From positions 9,056,109 to 9,120,108 of the forward strand of contig JAJEKV010000004.1 in assembly GCA_021234155.1 (NCBI GenBank): a stretch of 64,000 bases of DNA. The letters run 5' to 3'. The notes beneath the pieces were generated by a model. The model was given only the letters and a program-made list of their open reading frames with translations, ran no database searches and was not told the origin of the DNA. This DNA comes from Isoetes taiwanensis. Lineage: Eukaryota; Streptophyta; Lycopodiopsida; Isoetales; Isoetaceae. This document shows, one piece after another, positions 1 to 9,703 of this stretch. A program made the translations under genes and the position numbers. The stretch's first letter is position 1. Every line of letters starts with the position of its first letter.

Positions 1-10
1 TGGGAGAGAT

Positions 11-448
11 TGTAATGGGCCCATAGTTGACCGCTCGAGTATTTGATCCTTGAATGTGCTTGTGGGGCGGCCAAAATGGGTAGAAGCGACCACTCATAAA
101 TGTCTAGACAGTTTTGTCCAGTTTGTTAAGGGCATGTCGGTTAGGAACGTTATATTTGGTATAAGAGTAGGACTCGAGTTCGAGTCTCCATGGGGGCATG
201 TATGATTTGGATACCATTGGATGGTGTGGCATAGGCTTTGTCTTGAACACCACAAGATGATGTGGTCTATCGTCTTATGATGCTCGAGAATGAGCATAGC
301 TCTAGTGGGACAGATTGTAACGGATCCATGGGAGACTACTCGAATGGATCCTGGCGTCATGTTCCTGAGACACTGACATAAATAGATAGAAGTGACTAGT
401 CGTGAACGTCTAGATGGCTTTGCCCAGTTGGCTAAGGGCATGTCGGTT
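11..448 (+). mobile_element. TRIM-like LTR array, partial copy (LTR-internal-LTR)
   Basis: Two short LTRs (11-154 and 316-448) flank a 161-bp non-coding internal segment. The first LTR begins TGTAAT directly after a purine tract (GGGAGAGAT) and ends GTTATA. It is followed by a primer-binding-like sequence (TTTGGTATAAGAG) resembling the complement of the plant initiator tRNA-Met 3' end. The second LTR has lost its last ~16 bases. There is no coding capacity. It is the duplicated counterpart of the last two LTRs of the array at 7064-8113. Confidence 0.75.
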
Positions 449-796
449 TCGTCATATTATATGTTTTTTGGGTGCTCCATAATCAAGTTCTTTATCTGAA
501 TTTTCATATTTTACTCTCTCATCACCTCTGATCCCCTTTCTCGACTCCAAAGAGGCCGACAAAAGGAATCCAACAAAATAAAACCATTACCCGACACTTA
601 CTATTATATTTCCCATAGAACCCTTTTTTATTTGGGTGCATAAATCATATGAGGGGTGCCTTTGGGCATCGACATTGGATGAGCATATTCATAATGTATG
701 TCTCATTTTAAGCCGTAACTAGCAATCTTCTGTGGGATGGGGCATGCGAGATTAGCGAGATACTAGAACGTTTGAACAAATATAACAGATGTACTT

Positions 797-866
797 AATA
801 GAATAGAATAGAATAGAATGGATTGTTTAATGTCCATGAAGACCAAGCAGTCGTGGGAACCATGCA
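797..866 (-). mobile_element. LINE/SINE-like 3' end with (TTCTA)n tail
   Basis: Read on the minus strand, a GGT-CCCA...TTGGTCTTCATGGAC block runs into AT-rich sequence and then a TTCTA pentanucleotide run (797-819 on plus). The same block, with different tails, is seen at 14.33, 23.7, 48.98 and 52.23 kb. That pattern is what is expected of the 3' terminus of a non-LTR element. The duplicated copy is at 8466-8540. Confidence 0.5.
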
Positions 867-969
867 ATGGCTAGTACAACCATTACTAATAAGATTAAGA
901 AACCCGGGCCTCAAAAGATTTTCAAGGGAAAAACCTTTGCAGTAAGGATGATACTAGACAATCGAAAAA

Positions 970-1796
970 GTGATAAACTGAGGCATAATCTAGCTGGAAG
1001 AGCACACGCAATGATCCCAAGCCCCCAACACTCCTGTGAGAAAAGGGGATGCATGTGGGGAAGGCCGGAGACCATACAACAGTGCCCAGGGCAACTCCAC
1101 ATGCACAGACGGCTTCCCAAATGCCACGCAATGGCGAAGAGACTGCAACAACAGCGTCACACCAGGAGAAGATGCTCCATCCTGCAGAATGCTCCAAACA
1201 AACTTGAAGACCAACACCTTACTATGCAGTGCCAAATCCAGAATGGCCAAGCCCCCATCCTCCCGGGGGTGGAGACACTTCCACCAAGCCACTTTAACAA
1301 CCGCCCCTTCATCATCCCGTCCCCACACAAAATTTCGAACAATCTTATCCAAAGCCTGTATCTTACCCTCGGGAGCTAGCATCGCAGATGCTGTATACAC
1401 ATGAGTGCTACAAAGTACTGACTTGACAATAGTGATCCTACCTACCATGGACAACTTGCTACCCTTCCACCAATTGAGGTGTTTCTGCAACCCCTGCAAA
1501 ATCTCATCCCACACCCTCCCCATGGAAACATCCCCTCCAAAGGGAATACCCAACAGCTTAGTACACACATTACCTGGAAGCACCTTCCAAGGAAATAGGG
1601 CGAAACAAGGGGGAGGCGGAGTCAGCTGGGCCCATAATGCGGAGCACTTACCCCAATTCAGAAGAATGCCTGAGGCCAAGGAGAAAGTATCCAACAAACC
1701 CTTCACATTCCGCAAATTCCTCTCTTCTGCCACCAAGAAGAGGAAAGTGTCATCGGCAAACTGGTTAATAATCTGCTGGCTACCATCCTGCATCTG
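970..1796 (-). pseudogene. L1-type LINE ORF2 internal fragment (post-catalytic RT region)
   Basis: On the minus strand a single open frame of about 267 codons begins just before the FADD catalytic box (reading FADDTFLFLVAEE) and runs through the RT thumb and connector region. It is collinear with the LINE at 28.73-29.25 kb of this window but retains about 99 residues that the larger LINE has lost. Both ends are truncated and there is no poly-A tail or target duplication. It is therefore not a normal LINE insertion; it looks like filler DNA captured at a rearrangement breakpoint, since the segmental duplication ends exactly here. Confidence 0.9.
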
Positions 1797-1854
1797 ATTG
1801 AAGTCTCCCTGCTAAATGAAGTAACTTATCTATTTGTGCCTAATTTTTGAGCAG

Positions 1855-1946
1855 TATTGAATTATCTCCCATATGGAGAGAGAGACTTACTTTGGCAGAT
1901 CTATAAGGACGACTCACCAATGGCCATACAGTTGGAGATTTCCCAG
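1855..1946 (+). pseudogene. possible orphan exon, family unknown
   Basis: A 92-bp open segment is bounded by an acceptor-like TTTTTGAGCAG and a donor-like CCCAG|GTTTGT. It reads as about 30 residues containing LPYGERDLLWQIYKDD, which has protein-like composition. No neighbouring exon could be joined to it, so it may be a captured exon relic or a chance reading frame. Confidence 0.25.
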
Positions 1947-2219
1947 GTTTGTCCCTTTATCTACACTTCCATCATTTAAAGCAATGATATAGATGTAAGT
2001 TACCCCGTGAATATGACATTCAGGCAGACTGTACCACCGAATTTATTACATTTCTCGTGTCTAGAGTTTATGAAGAAGCGACAATGGCATATATAAAAGT
2101 TTATGTGCTTGAGCATTTAATTTTCATTTCTTAAACAGTTTAATTGACACATCTAATATCGTGATGATAGGCTCTCCACCAAATTGGAATGAGAAAATTT
2201 ATAGTGTTTGATTGGGCAA

Positions 2220-3370
2220 TAGGCGTGCATTGGTAAGTACATCAGTCTAAAAGTAGAAAGTTATTTTGAAAATTTGTAAAGAGTAAAAACAGAATATTCT
2301 AGATGTTCATGTATACCTCAATCTAAAAATACAAACTTTATCAGATCAGAATTAGAGATGTTGCAAATAGTAAAAAATAGAATGTTTTAGATTTAGAAAT
2401 GTCACAAAAAAATTGAATACTTTGAAATGTTCTAAAATGTTCCAGATGCTTATGGGTAGGCACCTCAGTCTAAAAATAGAAAGTTTTTTGAAAGTTTACA
2501 AAGAGCCAAGATAGAATGTTCTAGAATGTTTTACATAGTTGCGAATAACTGCCTCAATTTAAAGATAGAGAGCTTTTGTTACTAGGGTGCTTTAGCATTT
2601 TCTAGAAAGTTCTATAATGTTCTAGATAGTTCTCATAGCTAAGCAGCTCATTCCAAATGAGAATGTCTTCGAATATGTAAAATATTCTAGAGTATTCTAG
2701 AGAGCCATGAATAAGCACCGCAAGTCCAAAATAGAAAATGTTCAAAATGTCTGCTAGGATATAGACACACATACTCAAGTACTCAGACCTAGAATAGCAA
2801 CATGGGTAAGCACCTCAAGTCCAAAATAAAAAGTTTAAGTTTTATGATGTTTTGAAACATGCGTCAACATGAGCTTGCACTGTAAGAATATGCCAAAACT
2901 GAAACATGCACCATGGGACGTGCTCATGGTTAAGCACCTCAATCTAAAATTAGAAAGTTTTATTTCACTAGGTCCTCTAGAATGTTCTAGAAGGTTCTAG
3001 ATAATTGTAGAAAATTCTATAGTGTTCTAGAATGTTCTAGATAGTTCTAAAATGTTCTAGATACTCATGATTAAGTACCTCAATCTAAAAATAAGAAGTC
3101 CTTTTGGAATTTTGTGAACAATGAAAATAGAATACTATAGAATCTCTAGAATGTTGTAGATGCTTATGGGTAAGCAGCTCAGTATAAAAATAAAAAGTTC
3201 TTTTTGAAAGTTTGCAAACAATTAAAACAAAATGTTTTCGAATGTTTTAGAATGATATGTAGGCCCATGAATAAGCACCTCAGGCCCAGAATAGAAACTT
3301 TTCAAAAGTCTCTTCTAGGGTGTTGTAGGCAGTGTGCGCAAGCACCTAATGCCTAGAATAGCAATATGGC
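2220..3370. repeat. degenerate tandem repeat, period about 100 bp
   Basis: About twelve diverged units share the core AAGCACCTCAATCTAAAAAT followed by AGAAAGTTT, with cores near 2233, 2313, 2458, 2546, 2640, 2713, 2810, 2932, 3072, 3172, 3273 and 3340. Between cores lie runs of TTCTAGAATG (TCTAGA-rich). There is no coding potential; this is an old minisatellite or satellite fragment. Confidence 0.75.
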
Positions 3371-3489
3371 TAACGATATAACAACCCGAACCTGCACGGT
3401 AGAAACATACACTGTAGGACGTATTAAATTTCTTGTATATATATACAAGTGTTTGTACCATGAAGGACTACATGAGGCCGACCCTACAA

Positions 3490-4150
3490 TGTGGATGGTG
3501 GAAGATGCCCTTAGATTTTTAAGATTCTATAACGATTTCCCTAGATTCTCAAAGACTATTCCAAGATGCTCATAAATTCCTCACGATTCTATGTACATTC
3601 TTCTAGATTCATTCAAAATTTGTAAAGGTTCTCCTAGATTCCCTTATATTCTCAAAGCTTTTATGAAGATTCCCTTGGATTCCTCGAGATTCTCAAAGAT
3701 TTTCATGAGATTCCCATAGATTCCCTAATGTTCCCTTGCGATCCTCCTAGATTGTCTCAAGATTCAACTAGATTCCCCACGATTCTATGTAGATTCTCTT
3801 CGATCCCTTAGATTCTATGAAGATTCATTTAGATTCTCCAAGATTTCATCAAGATTCCCCTCGATTACTAAAGATTTTATGAAGATTCCTTTAGATCCTA
3901 TGAAAATTCCCTTAGATTCTTCAAGATTCTATCAAAATTCCTCTAGAATCTCAAAGATTTCATCCAGATTTCTCCAGATTCTCAAAGATTCTCTTTGCAT
4001 AAATTTCCCAAGATTCTATGTAGATTCTTTTAGATTCTATAAGATCCTAAAAAGATTCCCCTGAATTCTCAAATATTCTATGAAGATTCCCTTCTATTCA
4101 AGTATTATTTTTTATTACACTGATCTTTTCTATACATTTCATGGAGATTC
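3490..4150. repeat. degenerate short tandem repeat rich in AGATTC
   Basis: An array of imperfect 12-26 bp units built from AGATTCYC, TTAGATTCTC and AAGATTCTATGAAGATTCC follows the ~100-bp repeat after a ~120-bp gap. Short open frames here are only repeat translations rich in D, S, R and F. A similar degenerate motif in the opposite orientation appears at 23.2-23.35 kb. Confidence 0.7.
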
Positions 4151-5030
4151 CGTAACAACATCAAGATTCCTATTGTATCAACAGTCATTCCCACTGCGGT
4201 CCTGTTTATTTGTTGTTGGCCCAAGTCCAAGTGATCTTCCATATCCATTTCAATGTAGCCGAACTTTTTCTGGGATCTCCTCTTCTTTCTCAACAGTATA
4301 ATGTTCAAGGCCTTCTTGATTTTCCTTAATCACTGAGGTCATCTTCCATATCTTGATCAATCTTCTAGAGCACTAAGAACGGGCAAAGGAGGCATGTGAT
4401 GCATTGTATTAATCATCTTACTAAATTCTTGAGAAGGCTAAGAACCCCTGGCAATATCCTCAAGCTCGTCCGCGTCATCCACTAGCTCATCGTCAGTAAG
4501 TAGCACAAAGTTTCAATTTGGCACAAATTATGACCTATTAGCAACATCAAGACATCTAAAAAAGTTTCCAGCTTTCAAAGAAGAGGATATACCGGTCATA
4601 TCCCTCTCCAAATTGGTCACATCTTTCTTCATTCTATCCAATGCCTCGGCATAGTCATGACCTTTAAAAATATTCAACATATCATCCAAATCATCAGGTA
4701 TCATTGTAATCTTAGTGTGTCAATGTTACGAGCCAATCCAAAAGGTTGTCCCCTCTCGAAATTTAATCCCTCTTTCACTTCCTCTTTGCCTTCTGTTTCT
4801 GGAGCCCCCTTAGCTAGCTTGTCAAGGTATATGTAAAGTAACTTTGAAGAACCCAGAATATTCCAAAGTCACGCTCTTTCTCCTGGATTAGAGCAATCCT
4901 ACAAATGTACTAGATGAAAAAGAGGCGAACACACATCCATCTTGTGAAGCTGCTCCACAATGCATAAGATGTCTTTGTTTGAGGTTGGAAGAGCAAATTG
5001 CCATCCATTTCCATCCAATGGTATTTCAAT
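4105..5030 (-). pseudogene. decayed protein-coding relic, family unknown
   Basis: The minus strand carries consecutive protein-like stretches that change frame. One reads MIPDDLDDMLNIFKGHDY and runs on through charged helix-like sequence (about 4555-4710). Another (about 4740-4860) contains KLAKGAPETEGKEEVKEG, and a third (about 4105-4308) is lysine and arginine rich. At least two frameshifts and several stops separate them. Acidic and heptad-like composition suggests a soluble helical protein. No family is recognised. It is flanked by satellite on one side and unassigned DNA on the other. Confidence 0.35.
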
Positions 5031-7063
5031 TTGGTTGTGAACATTGTCTTATGGTGTTTTTATTTTTCTTATCGGTCTCCTTATTACCAAGCAGTTGAAA
5101 GGCAGGCATCTCAGTTTTCTTTTCTGGATGATCTGGCAAAGAGAAACGCAGATCCAATCTTGGCCATTTAGATATAACTTTGACCTCACTTCCATTAATG
5201 ACGATGTCGATGACAAAATACTGATGTTGCTTTATACGTTTTTGTTTCTCAAATCCGAGCTCATCGTAGGATCCAATATAAATATGGCCACCCCCCCGTC
5301 AATCTATGATAAACGATTAAGCAGTTGGGCTTGTGGCCAGGAAGGAGAAGCATCAAGGAGAAGCATATCGAGACAAGGTTCAATACAACTCAAGATACTG
5401 AGATACCATCCAATCTAGTTTAAAACATCATGTCGACATCAGCTGCATATGCTAAAGTACAAGAGTAGTCAGGATACCTGATTGTGTGCACAACTTAAAG
5501 TCGATCTCATATCACCTAGACCTTTCAAGTTCCAATAGATACAATAAATTTCTTAGCTACGGTTCACAATATTTCATACTTAAAATCCACTTAGATTCCA
5601 ATAAACATCATGCAACTAATATAAATATTCAAAACCCCATTCCAGACTTTATTATCCTTGATGTTGAGTGACTGTCTATGTTCAATATTTATGCTAGACT
5701 GTTTGCTAGCATATGCCCTATCTCTATGAGCCAAGAAATATATTTTATCCCAATCCTTAGAATTGTTCGCGTGGATTATAAATTTCCATAGTTAGATAAT
5801 TATTCAAACAATACATACTCGTACACCTTATGATTATTCTGCCCAGCTCTTCATGCTCTGATCTCCTTTGCTGGCTAAGCTCTGGTGCAACCCAATTCCA
5901 TCCACGGTACTTAGATTTATCTTTTGACATGCACTTGACAAAAGCAACAACAATAACAAGTACAATAAAATCAAGACAAAAGACAAAGGATGAAAATGTA
6001 ACGTGGACACAACCACGGCATTGTTCAGTGCGGACCAGCTCTAATCCATCTTTATAGCATCGATTAGGGCTTGTTGGAGCCTGAGGTTTTCTTATTTGAT
6101 CCTGCCTCTATATGCCGGAGGGTTCCAGACGGTTCCAGAGTAGTTTCAAGGTGATTTTCTAGGCTAGAAATTTGCCAGGTAGGCTTCTGTTGCGAATTTC
6201 AAAAGCGTCATTTCATTAATATTAATGAGAGGAAGAAGAAGGATAAGAAGCAAGCCGACGGAGTACTTACGAGCCGTAGCAACCAACATGCATGAGACAT
6301 GAGCTTAACTTAGCTTAGCTTATGTGTTCTTTATCCCGCGCCTAGAATTCTTCATCCTACTCCCAAATTCGATCCTTCTGGTCCAAAAGCAGCCCATCTT
6401 ATGCAATTTCGATCTGATCTACCCATGCCCAACTTTGTTCCGTAAGACTTCTGCTTCGATTTCATTTTTTTTCTTACTAATCATAGTCTGGATCAAATCG
6501 ACGTCTTCACAGCTCCAATTCCCTACAAACTGATTTTTCCCAGGCTTTTGCACATGTCACTTTATCAATCAAATTTCACCATTATCCCAAAAGCCTATTC
6601 AAATACATCATGATACAAAAGCTCTGCAATTAAGCAACACTTCAACAATTGCCATGCCTTAATCCTCTCATTCTCAACAACAAACAAAGTCGATGCATGC
6701 CAACTTAGAATCTTACCTCTGTTAATCCAAAACACCTATTATGAATCTAGTCATGGTAGCCTAAGCAATCCTAGATTAATGGAAATCCCCACTTGTAAGA
6801 AGAAGATTGATGCAAATGCTCTGCAAGCTCTAGCCTCCTCGACCGTCTTGATGAATTCAGATGCAATCTCCAAAACTCTTGCCTCCCCAATGCTCCTCTG
6901 CCTTCACGCTCTGCAAAAGCTCTTGCAAAGTCCTCCTCAAAAGAGGCAAAACCATTGCGTATATACTCTTCACGCATGCATACATCATGCATTGCCAAGC
7001 ATGTGTACATACATATATAATTATGTATACTTGCTCATCAAGTGGCTAGGTCCATTACAGTAT
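5031..7063. other. intergenic DNA, nothing recognised
   Basis: AT-rich sequence with only short reading frames of non-coding composition on either strand. No RNA gene, repeat array or transposon end could be recognised before the TRIM-like array starts at 7064. Confidence 0.6.
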
Positions 7064-8113
7064 TGTAACAGACCCATGGGAGATTGCTCGAGTGGGTCTT
7101 GGTGTCGCGTTCCCGAGACACCGGCATAAATGGGTAGAAGCAACTACTCGTAAATGTCTACATGGTTTTGTCCAGTTGGTTAAGGGCATGTCAGTTAGGA
7201 ACGTTTCATTTAATATCAAAGCAGGGCTCGAGTTCGAGTCTTCATGGGTGCCTATATGCATGGGTCATTTGGTATCCTTAGTAACCACTGAGTCAGTGGT
7301 ATACTAGTTAAATCATGCTCGAGGACAAGCATAGTTCTTGGTGGGAGAGATTGTAATAGGCCCATGGTTGACCGCTCGAGTATTTGATCCTTGAGTGTGC
7401 CTGTGGGGCGTTCCCGAGACACCGACATAAATGTATAGAAGCGACTACTCATAAACATCTAGACAGTTTTACCCATTTGGTTAAAGGCATGTCGGTTAGG
7501 AACGTTACATTTCGTATCAGAGCAGGGCTCGAGTTTGAGTGTCCATGGATGCCTATAGCTGGGACATTTGGTAACTTTGGTAACCACCGAGTCGTGATAT
7601 ACTAGTTAAATCATGCTCGAGGTCGAGCATAGTTCGTGGTGGGAGAGATTGTAATGGGCCCATAGTTGACCGCTCGAGTATTTGATCCTTGAATGTGCTT
7701 GTGGGGCGTTCCCGAGACACCGGCCAAAATGGGTAGAAGCGACTACTCATAAATGTCTAGACAGTTTTGTCCAGTTTGTTAAGGGCATGTCGGTTAGGAA
7801 CGTTATATTTGGTATAAGAGTAGGACTCGAGTTCGAGTCTCCATGGAGGCATGTATAATTTGGATACCATTGGATGGTGTGGCCTAGGCTTTGTCTTGAA
7901 CACCACAAGTTGATGTGGTCTATCGTCTTATGATGCTCGAGAATGAGCATAGCTCTAGTGGGACAGATTGTAACGGATCCATGAGAGACTACTCGAATGG
8001 ATCCTGACGTCATGTTCCTGAGACACCGACATAAATAGATAGAAGTGACTAGTCGTGAACGTCTGGATGGCTTTGCCCAGTTGGCTAAGGGCATGTCGGT
8101 TAGGAATGTTACA
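7064..8113 (+). mobile_element. tandem TRIM-like array: four LTRs, three internal domains
   Basis: LTRs lie at 7064-7208, 7352-7509, 7650-7807 and 7969-8113 (145, 158, 158 and 145 bp). Each begins TGTAAY and each of the best-preserved ones ends GTTACA. Each of the first three is followed by a PBS-like TTTNGTATCAGAGC variant complementary to the initiator tRNA-Met end. The three internal domains are 143, 140 and 161 bp, non-coding, and end in a small palindrome (ATGCTCGAG-GT-CGAGCAT in one copy) plus the purine tract GTGGGAGAGAT. The CTCGAGGACGAG-like palindrome before the purine tract is typical of Ty3/gypsy 3' regions. Shared LTRs in a row are a known outcome of unequal exchange between TRIMs. 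No clean target duplication was found: AGTAT precedes and TACAT follows. Confidence 0.8.
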
Positions 8114-8639
8114 TACATCGTCATATTATATGTTTTTTGGGTGCTCCATAATCAAGTTCTTTATCTGAATTTTCATATTTTACTCTCTCATCACCTCTGA
8201 TCCCCTTTCTCGACTCCAAAGAGGCCCACAAAAGGAATCCAACAAAACAAAACCATTACCCGACACTTACTATTATATTTTCCATAGAACCCTTTTTTAT
8301 TTGGGTGCATAAATCATATGAGGGGTGCCTTTGGGCATCGACAGTGGATGAGCATATTCATAATGTATGTCTCATTTTAAGCCGTAACTAGCAATCTTCT
8401 GTGGGATGGGGCATGCGAGATTAGCGAGATACTAGAACGTTTGAACAAATATAACAGATGTACTTAATAGAATAGAATAGAATAGAATAGATTGTTTAAT
8501 GTCCATGAAGGACCAAGCAGTCGTGGGAACCATGCAATGGCTAGTACAACCATTACTAATAAGATTAAGAAACCCGGGCCTCAAAAGATTTTCAAGGGAA
8601 AAACCTTTGCAGTAAGGATGATACTAGACAATCGAAAAG
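7640..8639. repeat. segmental duplication, copy 2
   Basis: Partner of 1-967 in direct orientation. It includes the last two LTRs of the TRIM-like array, a shared ~350-bp spacer and the LINE-like 3' end with its TTCTA-type tail (8466-8490). Homology ends at AATCGAAAAG (about 8639), after which this copy continues into unique DNA and copy 1 into the inverted LINE fragment. Confidence 0.9.
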
Positions 8640-9703
8640 AATAAGTGGACCATGATGACGACTGAGGGTTCAGTAATTTGTAATTAAAAATGCTCGCCTA
8701 AACCTCAAGTATGTATAATACCAAGACATGCTCAGATGATGCTCTGAGAAGTCGTGGAGCGAGGAATAGAATGCTAAGGTCAAATAATGATTCCTGACCA
8801 TCTCAAAGGCAGGACATCTTCGAAGAGTATGATTTTATCTCCAATAATCTACAATTGACAACATGCACAAAATCTCACTTTTCGCGGCAATTGCGGCCAC
8901 TCTTATCTGCATGTCTCAATCCGTAGCTTGCGGGACCTTATGCAAATTGATGCAATAGCTACAAGTGTTTTTGGACAAGGAAGCTTGGACAGGTAAGCAA
9001 ACAAATAAGCTTGTGGTCCTATGTGCGTGAAATGCATATATGTGCTATAAAAAAAATGTATAATACACAATACACATAAGGCATTTACACCGTCTAATAC
9101 ACAATACACATAAGGCATTTACGCCCTCTGACTAGTTCCAATTGAAAAGCCCAACAACGCTTGGGCAGTTCTTTTTCTAGTTAGCAATAACTCAAAAGGG
9201 CAACATTTGATGGATCTTAAAAAATTTCAAGAGAGTGGAATTGCCACTATGGTTAACAAACAAACTTGACATTATGACATTGCTGGAAGATAAAACTCCA
9301 AATTAAGTGTGAATTTAAGGACGAATACCAAGCTTGACTTATGACATGAATGGGAAGCAAACGTTCTTGCGCTCCTGAATCCGAATATATTTATCAAAAT
9401 CTTCAATCTACTGCACCTTCGCCTGCTTCAAAACGATTTAAGAGGGCGAACTCACAATCTGGTTGGCTGCGGCTAGGTAAGCCTTGGTCTCACATTTCCC
9501 CAAAGGGATAATAGATCCACCATGACCATAAATGAATAGTGTGCACTGGAACCAAGGCATTATCGAATCTCATGTATAAAAGAGCAGCTTCATAGGTTGG
9601 TATCTGCTTGATTTGATAGATCTAATTAGTAGGAACGTCCAATTCACCAATTACCAATGGTCTCCAGAAGCCAGAATCTGCACTACCACTCTCAAATGGA
9701 AGT
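8640..9703. other. region 3' of the MSL gene; small direct repeat
   Basis: No gene was seen. A ~33-bp direct repeat containing ACACAATACACATAAGGCAT lies at about 9062-9122. The interval nearest 9703 probably contains the 3' UTR of the minus-strand MSL gene, but no clear polyadenylation signal could be fixed. Confidence 0.5.

Larger units (their letters stand above)
1..967. repeat. segmental duplication, copy 1
   Basis: This stretch matches 7640-8639 nearly base for base in the same orientation. Compared with copy 2 it lacks about 14 bases near position 77 and about 16 bases at 448, and has scattered substitutions. The match stops at about 967, where an inverted LINE fragment begins. Copy 1 may extend beyond the left window edge. 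It contains part of a TRIM-like array and a LINE-like 3' end, described separately. Confidence 0.9.

Noticed and set aside
867-1797. Plus-strand open frames opposite the LINE fragment
   Set aside because: They are antisense shadows of the minus-strand LINE ORF2 piece; the minus frame shows the RT motifs.
5044-5418. 124-codon plus frame
   Set aside because: No recognisable domain, no splice context and weak coding composition; treated as unassigned intergenic DNA.
7150-7250. tRNA-like sequence (GTTGGTTAAGGGCA ... GTTCGAGTC)
   Set aside because: Resembles A and B boxes but does not fold into a cloverleaf. It lies at the LTR/PBS junction of the TRIM-like array and repeats with it, so it is retrotransposon sequence.
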